Assembly: GCF_004299445.1 (NCBI RefSeq)
Contig: NZ_SCTC01000017.1
Location: 51,867 to 115,866 of the forward strand
From: Phenylobacterium sp.
Lineage (GTDB): Bacteria; Pseudomonadota; Alphaproteobacteria; Caulobacterales; Caulobacteraceae
DNA: 64,000 nucleotides
Direction of reading: 5' to 3'
Shown: positions 18,623-27,673 of the stretch, piece by piece
Layout of the letters: each line of letters begins with the position of its first letter
Numbering within the stretch: position 1 is the first letter of the stretch
Program-made: the position numbers and the translations under genes
The notes under the pieces: model-generated
Told to the model about the DNA's origin: nothing
Database searches by the model: none
What the model saw: only the letters and a program-made list of their open reading frames with translations

Positions 18623-20305
18623 ATGGCCGGGCTCCCAGCGCCGCGCCTGCCCGGACGCCATCTGGCCCTGGCGCTCGCCGTCGCGACCGGCCGCGCCCTG
18701 TCCGAGGAATGGCGCGCCTCGCGCCCCTACCGATGGGTGACCGGCGGCCCGCGACCTGACGGCTTCGGCATCCAGGCCCGCGACTACCGCCCCGCCGACC
18801 GCGACACCGGAGAGGCGATCCTGGCCGGCGCGTTCGTGCTGGCGGGCCAGTCGCTGGCGGTGGGCGTGCGCGGCGACCCCTGGGACCGCCCCAGTCCCAG
18901 CCGGGGTTTCGCCGAGGCGCTGCACCGGTTCGACTGGCTGCCGCATCTGATCGCCACGGGTCCCGAAGGCGCCGCCGAGGCGTTGAGGCTGGTGCTGGAA
19001 TGGCGCCGTCTCTTCGGCAAGTGGAACAGCTTCGCCTGGGCGCCGCAGGTGATGGCGCGTCGGGTCTACAATCTCGCCTGCGCCGGGCCGCTGCTGGCCG
19101 CCCGCGCGTCCGAGGCCGAGACGGCCCAGCTCGCGGCGGACCTCGCCCGCCAGGCCCGCGACCTCCTGTTCCCCGGCGACGTGGCCGAGAGCGCCCAGCG
19201 CAGCGTGGCCGCCGCCGTGGCGGGCGCCGCGCTGCGCGGCCCGGCCGGGCGCAAGCTGCTCGCCCGCGCGCTGACGCGCCTGTCGCGCGCGCTGGACGTC
19301 TCTGTCCTTCCGGACGGCGGCCACGCCACCCGCCGGGCCGACCTGGCGCTGGACCTGTTGTTCGACCTGCAGACGCTGGATGACGCGCTGATCCAGAAGG
19401 GCCAGGCCGCGCCCGATGCGGTGCAGCGGGCGATCGACCGGCTGGCCGCCGGTGTCCGCTTCGCCACCCTGGCCGACGGAGCCCTGGCCACCTTCCACGG
19501 CGGTCGTCCGCGCACCGCGCCCTATGTCGCCGCCGCCCGCGCCCAGGACGAGACCGGGGACCGGCCTACCCCCACGGAACTTGGCGGCGTCCAGCGGCTG
19601 GACTCGCGCGGGCTGCAGGTGATGGTGGATGTCGCGCCGCCGCCGGCCGGGCCCTGGTCGCAGACCGCGGCGGTCCAGCCGCTGGGCGTCGAGGTGCTGG
19701 TGGCCGGCCACCGCCTGATCAGCGGGACGGGACGGGCGCTGGCCGGCGGCGCCACCGTCGAGGTGGGTGACGCCGGCCTCGGTCGTTTCCTGAGCGGTTT
19801 TGCGGGGCGCGCCCTCGGCGCGCGCCTGGTGGATTGTGACGCCGCCGTCGATGTCCAGCGCCACGAGGCGCCGGAGGCGCTGTGGCTGGATCTGGCACAC
19901 CACGGCTGGATGCGTCGCCACGGGCTGATGCATCAGCGCCGGCTCTATCTCGATCTACGCGCCGGCGAGCTGCGCGGCGAGGATCGGCTGACCCCGACCG
20001 CCAAGGCCCAGGGTCCCGACGGCCGCCACTTCGTGCCCTATACTGTGCGCTTTCCCCTGGCGCCGGGTGTGCGCGCCCTGGTCAGCCAGGACCGGCGCAG
20101 CGTGCTCCTGCGGGTCGAGGGCGTGAGCGACGGCTGGATCCTGCGCAACGACGCGCTCGACATCGTCGTGGAGCCCCTGGCGCGGCGCGGTCGGCCCGGA
20201 TCGCAGCTGGTGATGACGGGCCAACGGCGGGCCGATTCCGGCGCCCGGGTGCGATGGAAGCTTGCGCCTGCGCGCCAGCCATCTGGCGAGGCGAGGGGTA
20301 GCTGA
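18623..20305 (+). CDS. Heparinase II/III-family protein
   Basis: A 560-residue protein. The N-terminal half is alpha-helical (toroid-like), including FDWLPHLIATG...WRRLFGKWNSFAWAPQVMARR and SVLPDGGHATRRADLALDLL. The C-terminal half resembles the heparinase II/III beta domain (HEAPEALWLDLAHHGWMRRHGLMHQRRLYLDLRAGELRGEDRL). No signal peptide is evident. It starts 8 bases after rpe and lies upstream of purH. The substrate is unknown; a polysaccharide lyase role is the family assignment only. Confidence 0.85.
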   Translation: MAGLPAPRLPGRHLALALAVATGRALSEEWRASRPYRWVTGGPRPDGFGIQARDYRPADRDTGEAILAGAFVLAGQSLAVGVRGDPWDRPSPSRGFAEALHRFDWLPHLIATGPEGAAEALRLVLEWRRLFGKWNSFAWAPQVMARRVYNLACAGPLLAARASEAETAQLAADLARQARDLLFPGDVAESAQRSVAAAVAGAALRGPAGRKLLARALTRLSRALDVSVLPDGGHATRRADLALDLLFDLQTLDDALIQKGQAAPDAVQRAIDRLAAGVRFATLADGALATFHGGRPRTAPYVAAARAQDETGDRPTPTELGGVQRLDSRGLQVMVDVAPPPAGPWSQTAAVQPLGVEVLVAGHRLISGTGRALAGGATVEVGDAGLGRFLSGFAGRALGARLVDCDAAVDVQRHEAPEALWLDLAHHGWMRRHGLMHQRRLYLDLRAGELRGEDRLTPTAKAQGPDGRHFVPYTVRFPLAPGVRALVSQDRRSVLLRVEGVSDGWILRNDALDIVVEPLARRGRPGSQLVMTGQRRADSGARVRWKLAPARQPSGEARGS

Positions 20306-20321
20306 ACCCGCAAGTGTCTGA

Positions 20322-20342
20322 GCCTTTCCCGCCGGGAGAGGC
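20322..20342. terminator. GC-rich hairpin between heparinase gene and purH
   Basis: A 9-bp stem (GCCTTTCCC / GGGAGAGGC with one G-U pair) and a GCC loop lies 17 bases after the heparinase stop. There is no clear T-run after it, so it may be a weak terminator, an mRNA 3'-end stabiliser or a leader element of purH. Confidence 0.4.
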
Positions 20343-20491
20343 GGCGGGACATTGACCCGCTGCCCGCTGCAGCCTAATCCGCCGCCATCCCGCGTGACTG
20401 GCGACTAGAGGTGGGCGACCACCGGGGAGCGCGGCGACCATACTCCGCCGCGCGCCTGGGCATTTCTCTTGGAACTTCAGAGGAGAATGCC

Positions 20492-22084
20492 GTGCCCGCA
20501 GCCCCCGATTTCCCGCCCGCCCCCGACAAGGTCATCGTCCGCCGCGCCCTGCTGTCGGTCTCGGACAAGACCGGCCTGGTCGACGCCGCCAAGCAGCTCG
20601 CCGCCCTGGGCGTCGAACTGGTCTCCACCGGCGGCACCCGCAAGGCCATCGCCGACGCCGGCCTGCCGGTGAAGGACGTCTCCGACCTCACCGGCTTCCC
20701 CGAGATGATGGACGGGCGGGTGAAGACCCTGCACCCCATCGTCCACGGCGGCCTGCTGGGCGTGCGCGACGCGCCGGCCCACAAGCAGGCGATGGACGAG
20801 CACGGCATCGGCGCGATCGATCTGGTCTACGTGAACCTCTACCCGTTCGAGGCGACGGTGGCCGCGGGCGGCGACTACGCTGCCTGCGTCGAGAACATCG
20901 ACATCGGCGGCCCGGCGATGATCCGCTCAGCGGCCAAGAACCACGGCTACGTCGCCATCTGCACCGATCCGGCCGACATGGCCGAGGTGCTGGCCGAACT
21001 GGCGGAAGGCGGCGCCACCTCGCTGGCGCTCCGCAAGCGCCTCGCCGCCCGCGCCTATGGACGCACGGCCTCGTACGATTCCGCCATCTCGGCCTGGTTC
21101 GCCCAGCAGCTGGGCGAGACCGCGCCGGCCCGCAAGTCGATCGCCGGCGAGCTGGCTCAGACCATGCGCTATGGCGAGAACCCGCATCAGGCGGCCAGCT
21201 TCTACCGCTTCCCCAACCCGCGGATCGGCGTGGCCACGGCCACCCAGCTGCAGGGCAAGGAGCTCAGCTACAACAACATCAACGACACCGACGCCGCCTT
21301 CGAGCTGATCGCCGAGTTCGATCCCACCGCCGGCCCCGCCTGCGCCATCATCAAGCACGCCAACCCGTGCGGCGTGGCCACCGGCGCCTCGCTGCTGGAA
21401 GCCTACGAGCGGGCCCTGGCCTGCGACCCCACCAGCGCGTTCGGCGGCATCGTGGCGCTGAACAGCCGCCTCGATGCGGCCACCGCGGCCAAGGCGCTGG
21501 AGATCTTCACCGAGGTGGTGATCGCGCCGGAGGCTGACGAGGACGCCATCGCGCTGTTCCGCAAGAAGAAGAACGTGCGCCTTCTCGTCACCGGCGGCCT
21601 GCCCGACCCCATGGCCCCCGGCGAGACGTTCAAGTCGGTCTCGGGCGGCTTCCTGGTCCAGGGCCGCGACACGGCGCGCCTGACTGCGGCAGACCTCAAG
21701 GTGGTCACCAAGCGCGCGCCCACCGAGGCCGAGATCCGCGACATGCTGTTCGCCTTCACGATCGCCAAGCACGTGAAGTCGAACGCCATCGTCTACGCCC
21801 GCGACGGCCAGACCCTGGGCGTCGGCGCGGGCCAGATGAACCGCAAGGACTCGGCGCGGATCGCCGCGCTGCGGGCGGCGGACTTCGGGCTGGACCTGAA
21901 GGGCTCGGCCTGCGCGTCGGAAGCTTTCTTCCCGTTCCCGGACGGGCTGATCCAGGCGGCCGACGCCGGTTGCACGGCGGTGATCCAGCCAGGCGGCTCC
22001 ATCGGCGACGACAAGGTGATCGAGGCGGCGGACGAGCGCGGCATCGCCATGGTCTTCACCGGCGTTCGCGTCTTCCGCCACTAG
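20492..22084 (+). CDS. purH: Bifunctional AICAR formyltransferase / IMP cyclohydrolase
   Basis: Catalyses the last two steps of IMP synthesis. The 530-residue protein has the N-terminal MGS-like IMP cyclohydrolase domain ([42 protein letters not shown]). The C-terminal transformylase domain has [24 protein letters not shown] and SDAFFPF-like [14 protein letters not shown] 20492 is chosen because AGGAG lies about seven bases upstream; the frame is open to 20411 but without homology. A palindromic repeat follows 20 bases after the stop. Confidence 0.97.
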   Translation: MPAAPDFPPAPDKVIVRRALLSVSDKTGLVDAAKQLAALGVELVSTGGTRKAIADAGLPVKDVSDLTGFPEMMDGRVKTLHPIVHGGLLGVRDAPAHKQAMDEHGIGAIDLVYVNLYPFEATVAAGGDYAACVENIDIGGPAMIRSAAKNHGYVAICTDPADMAEVLAELAEGGATSLALRKRLAARAYGRTASYDSAISAWFAQQLGETAPARKSIAGELAQTMRYGENPHQAASFYRFPNPRIGVATATQLQGKELSYNNINDTDAAFELIAEFDPTAGPACAIIKHANPCGVATGASLLEAYERALACDPTSAFGGIVALNSRLDAATAAKALEIFTEVVIAPEADEDAIALFRKKKNVRLLVTGGLPDPMAPGETFKSVSGGFLVQGRDTARLTAADLKVVTKRAPTEAEIRDMLFAFTIAKHVKSNAIVYARDGQTLGVGAGQMNRKDSARIAALRAADFGLDLKGSACASEAFFPFPDGLIQAADAGCTAVIQPGGSIGDDKVIEAADERGIAMVFTGVRVFRH

Positions 22085-22103
22085 TCTAGGCGCACACAAC
22101 CGC

Positions 22104-22257
22104 TGTCATCCCGGTTTTGGCGCAGCCAAAGACCGGGACCCAACCTGCTCGTGCTCGGTGTTGAAGTAGGTGGCCCAACGCCGAGGGCGCCCTGGCAAAC
22201 GCAGAGCGCCCGACGGTTGGGTCCCGGTCTTCGCCTCGCGGCGAAACCGGGATGACA
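22104..22257. repeat. Palindromic repeat element, copy 1 (154 bp)
   Basis: Two inverted arms of about 42 bases (22104-22145 and 22215-22257) flank an unrelated core of about 70 bases. Each arm starts TGTCATCCCGGTTT and ends GACCGGGACCCAACC in the inward direction. Each arm also contains its own small hairpin around a GC-rich loop. A second copy with the same arms lies at 31925-32080. It sits between the convergent purH and MerR genes, so it may also act as a bidirectional terminator. Confidence 0.85.
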
Positions 22258-22270
22258 ATCGGTGGTGTGC

Positions 22271-22675
22271 CTAGGCTTGCGCCGTCACGCCCAGGCGGCG
22301 CGGGGCCGAGGGGGCGGCCGGGGCCGACTTGAACTCGGTCAGCGCCTGGTCCAGGCGGCCCATCTCGGCGGCCAGCGCCTCGCGGCGGGCCTCCAGCTTG
22401 CGCATGGCGCATTCGCGGCCGCTGGCGCCTTCGTCCTCGGCGTGCAGCACTTCCTCGATATCGGGCAGCGAGACGCCCGCCTTGCGCAGGCGCGAAATCC
22501 ACTCCAGCCGCCGGCGCGCCGCCGGGTCATAGAAGCGGGCGTTCAGCCGGTCGCGGCGGGCCTCGACCAGTCCCTTCTCCTCATAGAAACGCAGGGCGCG
22601 GGCCGTCAGGCCGAAAAGGCGCATGGCGCCGGCCATGCCGAGGCGGGGCAGATGATGGATGTTCTCGACAGTCAT
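22271..22675 (-). CDS. MerR-family transcriptional regulator
   Basis: A 134-residue regulator. The N-terminal winged helix reads AMRLFGLTARALRFYEEKGLVEARRDRLNARFYDP, followed by a coiled-coil dimerisation helix (RECAMRKLEARREALAAEMGRLDQAL). One Cys lies in the coiled coil, with no clear metal-binding loop, so the inducer cannot be read. It is divergent from the acyl-CoA-type regulator. Confidence 0.87.
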   Translation of the reverse strand: MTVENIHHLPRLGMAGAMRLFGLTARALRFYEEKGLVEARRDRLNARFYDPAARRRLEWISRLRKAGVSLPDIEEVLHAEDEGASGRECAMRKLEARREALAAEMGRLDQALTEFKSAPAAPSAPRRLGVTAQA

Positions 22676-22798
22676 GGGTCCTGTCCGTTGGAGCGTTCCT
22701 CACGCCTTCGCCGGTCGATCCATCCACAGGTCCGCAAAGTTGCGTTGTGGAGCTGAGAAGGATCACGTTCCGTGAGGCGCGACCGGGAGGGAGCCTCG

Positions 22799-22822
22799 TT
22801 TTCCTTCGCGCGACAAGGAAAA
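22799..22822. promoter_or_regulatory. Inverted repeat upstream of ScfR-like regulator
   Basis: A perfect 8-base inverted repeat (TTTTCCTT, 8-base spacer, AAGGAAAA) lies 50-73 bases before the regulator ATG and between two divergent regulator genes. The AT-rich arms stand out from the GC-rich surroundings. It is a candidate operator or promoter element for either gene. Confidence 0.4.
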
Positions 22823-22855
22823 GCGTGCGAAGAATTGGCCTCCCGCCGACCCTCG

Positions 22856-22871
22856 TTTGTGAAATTGCAAA
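22856..22871. promoter_or_regulatory. Candidate autoregulatory operator TTTGTGAAATTGCAAA
   Basis: A TTTG/CAAA dyad abuts the regulator's ATG at 22872. Relatives with the same domain set (RamB, PccR) are known to bind TTTGCAAA-type sites. No ribosome site is visible between it and the ATG, so the transcript may be leaderless. The assignment is inference. Confidence 0.4.
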
Positions 22872-24281
22872 ATGCGCTACAAGCTATTTGTGGGGCCGAA
22901 GGTGCGGGCGCTGAGGGCGCGGCACGGGTGGCGGCTGGAGTCCTGCGCCCGCCGGCTCGGCATCTCGGTCAGCTATCTTTCGCAGATCGAGGCCAACCAG
23001 CGGCCCGTCACCGACCGTGTGCTGATGGGGCTGATCGAGACGTTCGGCGTTCCTGCGTCGACCTTCGAAGCGGATGACGACCAGCGCCTGATCGCCGACC
23101 TGCGCGAGGCGGTGGCCGACGTGGCCGGGGACGACCCGATCCCCCTGTCCGAGCTGCGCCAGGTGGCCCAGCAGTCGCCGGCCCTGGCCCGGCGCTTCCT
23201 GGACCTGCACCGCGCCAACCACCGTCTGGGCGAGCGCCTGAAGCTGACCGAAGAGGCCGTGTCGCTGGACGAGGCCACGGCCGCCAGCTCGCTCCTGCCC
23301 TACGAAGAGGTTCGCGACTTCTTCCACTTCAAGGACAACTACGTCGACAGCCTGGACCATGCGGCCGAGGACCTGGCCCAGGAGATCGGCCTCGACGCGT
23401 CCGGTTCGCCCGACATGCTGATGGAGATGTACCTGCGCGAGCGCCTGGGCGTGCGGGTGCGCTACGCGGCGCTGGGCGACGTGATGCGCCGCTACGACCC
23501 GGCCACCCATGAGCTGTGGATCAACGCCAGTCAGCCGGCGGCCACCCGGGCATTCCAGATGGCCTTCCACGTGACGGTGGCCAACCTGTCCGACCTTATC
23601 GAGCACGAGCTCGGCCAGGCGAGGTTCAAGAGCCGCGAGGCGGTGGATGTCTGTCGCGTGGGCCTGGGCAACTATGCGGCCGGCGCGCTTCTCACGCCCT
23701 ACCGCCGCTTTTCGGCTTCCGCGCGCGAGCTTCGCCACGACGTGGAGCAGCTGGCCGCGCTGTTCGGAGCCAGCCTCGAGCAGGTGTGCCACCGGCTGTC
23801 GACCCTGCAGCGACCCGGCCAGCGGGGCGTGCCGATGTACTTCGTGCGGCTGGACTATGCCGGCAACATCACCAAGCGCCACAGCGCCACCCGCTTCCGC
23901 TTCGCCCGCTTCGGGGGCGCATGCCCCTTGTGGAACGTCCACGACGCGGTGGCCTCCCCTGACCGGTTCCTGGTGCAGGTGGCGGCCATGCCCGACAACG
24001 TCCGCTACCTGTGCGTGGCGCGCGCGGTGGTGAAGCGGTCCGAAAGCTACCTGACGCCCGACCGCCGCTACGTCCTGGGCTTCGGCTGCGAGATCGAGCA
24101 CGCCCACGAGCTGGTCTATTCCGAAGGCCTGGACCTGAAGGGTCCGGCGGCCCCGATCGGGACCAGCTGCCGCATCTGCGAACGCGACAACTGCGCCCAG
24201 CGCGCCTTCCCGCCGGTGGACCGCCGCCTCAGCGTGCCGCAGCACGAACGCCGGACGGTGCCGTTCAGGCTGGGGCCCTGA
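22872..24281 (+). CDS. Short-chain acyl-CoA-type regulator (XRE HTH, ImmA/IrrE, DUF2083)
   Basis: A 469-residue regulator of the RamB/PccR/ScfR type, which control propionate, glyoxylate and methylcitrate genes. The XRE helix-turn-helix (about 8-65) includes LGISVSYLSQIEANQRP. The middle has an ImmA/IrrE-like region in which the usual HExxH is not intact (FQMAFHVTVANLSDLIEHEL). The C-terminal DUF2083-like domain ends with a Cys cluster GTSCRICERDNCAQRAFP. No target genes are adjacent. Convergent with coaE. Confidence 0.85.
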   Translation: MRYKLFVGPKVRALRARHGWRLESCARRLGISVSYLSQIEANQRPVTDRVLMGLIETFGVPASTFEADDDQRLIADLREAVADVAGDDPIPLSELRQVAQQSPALARRFLDLHRANHRLGERLKLTEEAVSLDEATAASSLLPYEEVRDFFHFKDNYVDSLDHAAEDLAQEIGLDASGSPDMLMEMYLRERLGVRVRYAALGDVMRRYDPATHELWINASQPAATRAFQMAFHVTVANLSDLIEHELGQARFKSREAVDVCRVGLGNYAAGALLTPYRRFSASARELRHDVEQLAALFGASLEQVCHRLSTLQRPGQRGVPMYFVRLDYAGNITKRHSATRFRFARFGGACPLWNVHDAVASPDRFLVQVAAMPDNVRYLCVARAVVKRSESYLTPDRRYVLGFGCEIEHAHELVYSEGLDLKGPAAPIGTSCRICERDNCAQRAFPPVDRRLSVPQHERRTVPFRLGP

Positions 24282-24300
24282 CGCGCGGACTACAGGCCGC

Positions 24301-24891
24301 TCACGTCCGCCGCAGGTCCTCGATGATCTTCGTCACCTGCGCGCGCGCCGCGTCCAGGCCCTGGCCCGTGTCGACCACATAATCGGCGCGCGCCCGCTTT
24401 TCGGCGTCGGGCGTCTGCTGGGCCAGGATCGCGTCCAGGCGTTCGGGCGTCATGCCCTCCCGCGCCAGCACGCGGGCCCGCTGCATCTCGGCCGGGGCTG
24501 ACACCACGATCACCTTGTGCATGTTCTTCTCGCCGCCGGTCTCGAAGATCAGCGGCACGTCCAGGACCACCATGTCGGCCCCGGCCTTCTCGGCCTCCTC
24601 GAACACCGCCGCCCGCGCCCGGCCCACGATGGGGTGGACGATGCCGTTCAACACCTTCAGCGCTTCGGGATTGCCCAGCACGCGCTTGCGCAGCTCCTCG
24701 CGGTCGACCTTGCCGTCCTTCACGACGCCCGGGAACGCCGCGCCCACCGGTTCCACCGCCGCCCCGCCCACGTCGTAGGCCTTATGCACCTCGGCGTCGG
24801 CGTCATAGACCGGGATCCCCGCCTCGCGGAACATCGCCGCGGTCGTGGACTTGCCCATCCCGATCGAGCCCGTCAGGCCGATGATCTTCAT
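24301..24891 (-). CDS. coaE: Dephospho-CoA kinase
   Basis: Phosphorylates dephospho-CoA in the last step of coenzyme A synthesis. The 196-residue P-loop kinase starts [18 protein letters not shown] (Walker A) and has the family's [12 protein letters not shown] and [12 protein letters not shown]. Its ATG overlaps the aroE stop by 4 bases, so it ends the ppsR-maf-aroE-coaE operon. The frame continues upstream only as the antisense of aroE frames. In many relatives dnaQ follows; here a convergent regulator does. Confidence 0.96.
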   Translation of the reverse strand: MKIIGLTGSIGMGKSTTAAMFREAGIPVYDADAEVHKAYDVGGAAVEPVGAAFPGVVKDGKVDREELRKRVLGNPEALKVLNGIVHPIVGRARAAVFEEAEKAGADMVVLDVPLIFETGGEKNMHKVIVVSAPAEMQRARVLAREGMTPERLDAILAQQTPDAEKRARADYVVDTGQGLDAARAQVTKIIEDLRRT

Positions 24892-25733
24892 TGCCCAATA
24901 GCCTCCAGCGCCAGCGCCCGCACATCCACTTCGGCCGGCGGCCACGCTCCGAAAAACGCCTCGAACGACGGCTCGGCCTGGCCGATCAGCATCTGCAGCC
25001 CGTCGACGATCGGCCGGCCCAGGCCCTGGGCCTGTTCCAGGAACGGCGTCACCACCGGCTTGTAGAACATGTCCATGACCACGCAGCCGTCTGGCGTCGC
25101 CTCCAGCGGCAGGTCCAACCCGGTCCCGGCGCCCACGCCGGCCGACGTGGCGTTGATCACCGCCGTCGAGTCCCGCAGCGCGCCCACCGCGTGCAGCAGC
25201 GGCAGCGGCTTCACCTGCGGCCCCAGCGCCTGGGCGATGGCCTCGGCCTTCTCCAGCGTCCGGTTGACCACGAACACCTTGGGCGCCCCTGCCGCGAGCA
25301 GCGCCGCCACCGCCCCCCGGGCCGCCCCGCCGGCGCCCACCACCGTCACCGGTCCCCGATCGGCGCTCCACTTCGGCGCCTGGAGCGCGAAGGCCCGCAT
25401 CAAGCCCACGCCGTCGGTGTTGTCCGCCAGGATGCGGCCGTCGGGTTCGAACAGCAGCAGGTTCGCCGCCGCCGCCCGCTCGGCCAGGTCGGTCCGCCGG
25501 TCGGCCAGTTTCAGCGCCTGCTCCTTGAAGGGCAGGGTGACGTTCACCCCCCGGATCGCCCCGCCGCGGAAGCCCTCGACCAGCCGCTGAAATCCGTGGG
25601 CGCCTGGCGCGAACGGCACATAGACCCCGTCGATCCCCGCGGCCGCGAGCCAGGCGTTGTGCAGGCGCGGCGACATGGAGTGGCTGACCGGGTGGCCGAC
25701 CACGCCGGCGACCACCGTCTTTCCGGTGATCAT
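24888..25733 (-). CDS. aroE: Shikimate dehydrogenase
   Basis: NADPH-dependent reduction of 3-dehydroshikimate in aromatic amino-acid synthesis. The 281-residue protein has the substrate-binding [17 protein letters not shown], the catalytic-Lys segment [13 protein letters not shown], the NADP motif [16 protein letters not shown] and [10 protein letters not shown]. It overlaps maf and coaE by 4 bases each. Confidence 0.96.
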   Translation of the reverse strand: MITGKTVVAGVVGHPVSHSMSPRLHNAWLAAAGIDGVYVPFAPGAHGFQRLVEGFRGGAIRGVNVTLPFKEQALKLADRRTDLAERAAAANLLLFEPDGRILADNTDGVGLMRAFALQAPKWSADRGPVTVVGAGGAARGAVAALLAAGAPKVFVVNRTLEKAEAIAQALGPQVKPLPLLHAVGALRDSTAVINATSAGVGAGTGLDLPLEATPDGCVVMDMFYKPVVTPFLEQAQGLGRPIVDGLQMLIGQAEPSFEAFFGAWPPAEVDVRALALEAIGQ

Positions 25734-26320
25734 TCCGCCAGCTCCCCATGGCGGCGCAGCAGAGCCAGCAGGCCCATGAGCGGCAGCCCCAGGATGGCGA
25801 AGTAGTCACCCTCGATCTTCGAGAACAGTTGCGCGCCAGGACCCTCCAGACGGTAGCAGCCCACCGACCCCAGCGCGTGCTCCCCCTCCTGCGCCAGATA
25901 CTCCTCGAGGAAGGCGTCGGAGAAGTCGCGCATCGTCAGGCTGGCGGTGACGATCTCGCGCCAGATCGGCGCGCCCTCTTTGGCCACCACCACCGCCGAG
26001 TGCAGCTTGTGGGTCCGGCCGCGCAGCAACCTCAGGCGCTCGCGGGCCGCCTCCACGCTCTCGGCCTTGTCATAGAGCTGACCGTCCAGGTCCAGCGTCT
26101 GGTCCGAGCCGATCACGAAGTCGGGCCGCCCCGCGGACACCCGGATCGCCTTCAGCTCGGCCAGCGCATCGGCGATCTCGCGGGGGCCAGCGCCCTCGGC
26201 GAGGAGCGAGGTCTTCACCGCATCCTCGTCGACACCGGCCACGCGCGCCTCGTAGCGGACGCCAGCGCCGTCCAGCACCGCGCGCCGGGCCGCGCTCTTC
26301 GACGCCAGGATCAGGCTCAC
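25730..26320 (-). CDS. maf: Maf-like nucleoside-triphosphate pyrophosphatase
   Basis: A 196-residue Maf/YceF-type house-cleaning pyrophosphatase for modified nucleotides. It starts [21 protein letters not shown] (the SxSxRR-type motif) and has [17 protein letters not shown] with the conserved Asp. Another conserved run is [13 protein letters not shown]. It overlaps its neighbours by 4 bases on each side, within the operon left of the origin. Confidence 0.92.
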   Translation of the reverse strand: MSLILASKSAARRAVLDGAGVRYEARVAGVDEDAVKTSLLAEGAGPREIADALAELKAIRVSAGRPDFVIGSDQTLDLDGQLYDKAESVEAARERLRLLRGRTHKLHSAVVVAKEGAPIWREIVTASLTMRDFSDAFLEEYLAQEGEHALGSVGCYRLEGPGAQLFSKIEGDYFAILGLPLMGLLALLRRHGELAE

Positions 26321-27171
26321 CCCAGCACCTCGACCTGGCCGTGCCCCTTGTGCAGCAGGTTCAAGACCGCAGCGGCCGTTTCCTCGACCGAGCGGCGGGT
26401 CACATCGATGGTGGGCCAGTTGTTGCGCTCGTACAGACGCCGCGCCGCGATGATCTCTTCCCGCACCGCTTCCTGCTCGGTGTAGCTGGTATCGCGGTTT
26501 TCTTTCAGGCTGAGCAGGCGGTTGCGCCGGATCTGGATCAGCCGGTCGGGCGAGATCAGCAGGCCCACGATCAGCGCGTTCTTAAGCGTCATCAGCTTTT
26601 CCGGCAGCGGCCGGCCCGGCACCAGCGGCACGTTCGCCGCCCGGATGCCCCGGTGCGCCAGGTAGATACAGGTCGGCGTCTTCGACGTCCGCGACACGCC
26701 CAGCAGCACCACGTCGGCCTGATCCAGATCCTGCCCGCCCTGGCCGTCGTCGTGGCCAATGGCGTAGTTCAGGGCGTCCATGCGGTTGAAGTAGTCGTTG
26801 TCCAGCCGCAGGTGCGCGCCCACCCGGGTGGTCGTGGCCGCCCCCAGGTAGCGCTGCATCGCCGCTACCAGCGGATCCAGGGCCGGCAAGCATGGCATGT
26901 CCATCCGCCGGCAGCCCTCCTCCAGCGCTGCACGCAGCTGGTCGTCCACAATGGTGTGCAGAACGATGCCCGGCGCCTCCTCGATGTCGCCCAGAGCCCG
27001 GTCCAGCTGTCGCTGCGAGCGGACGAGGGCGTAGATGTGCTCGATGGGCAGCACGTTCTCGAACCGGGCGCAGACGGCGCGCGCCATGGCGTTCAGCGTC
27101 TCACCGGTCGAGTCCGAGACCAGGTGGACATGGAAGTAGGTGGCGAGCCTGGGCGGTGCTGAGTTCGGCAA
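26317..27171 (-). CDS. ppsR: Pyruvate,water dikinase regulatory protein (DUF299 / RP001 type)
   Basis: A 284-residue bifunctional kinase/pyrophosphorylase family protein that regulates PEP synthase or PPDK by reversible phosphorylation. The start YFHVHLVSDSTGETLNAMARA and the P-loop LLGVSRTSKTPTCIYLA are diagnostic. It is the first gene of the ppsR-maf-aroE-coaE operon. In Caulobacter crescentus the homologue (RP001/DUF299) borders the origin opposite hemE, exactly as here. Confidence 0.93.
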   Translation of the reverse strand: MPNSAPPRLATYFHVHLVSDSTGETLNAMARAVCARFENVLPIEHIYALVRSQRQLDRALGDIEEAPGIVLHTIVDDQLRAALEEGCRRMDMPCLPALDPLVAAMQRYLGAATTTRVGAHLRLDNDYFNRMDALNYAIGHDDGQGGQDLDQADVVLLGVSRTSKTPTCIYLAHRGIRAANVPLVPGRPLPEKLMTLKNALIVGLLISPDRLIQIRRNRLLSLKENRDTSYTEQEAVREEIIAARRLYERNNWPTIDVTRRSVEETAAAVLNLLHKGHGQVEVLG

Positions 27172-27673
27172 GCGGACGGGCTCCGAAAATATCCTTGGGG
27201 ACGAAACCTGTGGACGTCTGTTTAGCGGCTGTGTCTCGCGATGGGGATAGAGAGCGCCGCGCCGGCCGTCGAGCGCGACGCAAAGGAAACACGAGGACAG
27301 TTCGTGGCGTTAACCTCTCATTAACCCCCAGCCTGATCCGCCGGGGCGCCGTTTCGCGGGCGCGCTCGGGGAATGCCGGGACATCGCCGGCGGCGCCCGG
27401 GACTGTTCCCGCCCCGGCCCGGCCAAAATCCAATGGCTTCAAGCCTGCAAGCTGTCTGTCCCCGGGACTCACAGGCCTTTCACACCCACGTCGCAAACCT
27501 GGGACGGCCTGTGGGCGAGCTGTTGGCCGTCAAGGGATTGTCAATCTTTTCCCCACTGTCGGCAGGCCTAACCTCTCCTGCTTCCATCCTTTCAAGATTC
27601 CTTTTGGTTAGAAGAGAAGAAGGTCTTCCCGGGCGGGCTTGAGCCTTGCGGGCCAAGGGGCTTTAAGGGGCCA
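27172..27673. other. Candidate chromosomal replication origin (Cori-like)
   Basis: This 502-base gap lies between divergent ppsR and hemE, the known position of the C. crescentus origin. It contains a perfect CtrA box (27310-27324). TCCCCA-type weak DnaA boxes lie at 27196-27201 (-), 27242-27247 (-) and 27550-27555 (+). A TCCACA half-box lies at 27209-27214 (-). GANTC methylation sites lie at 27466-27470 and 27596-27600. A comparatively AT-rich, pyrimidine-rich stretch runs about 27540-27630, just before hemE, and is a candidate unwinding region. I see no open frame that looks like a gene. The hemE promoter must also lie here. Confidence 0.82.
27310..27324 (+). promoter_or_regulatory. CtrA-binding box TTAA-N7-TTAA
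   Basis: TTAACCTCTCATTAA is an exact match to the CtrA consensus. In Caulobacter, CtrA bound at such boxes in the origin blocks initiation in swarmer cells and affects hemE transcription. The position within the ppsR-hemE gap makes the same role likely here. Confidence 0.85.
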
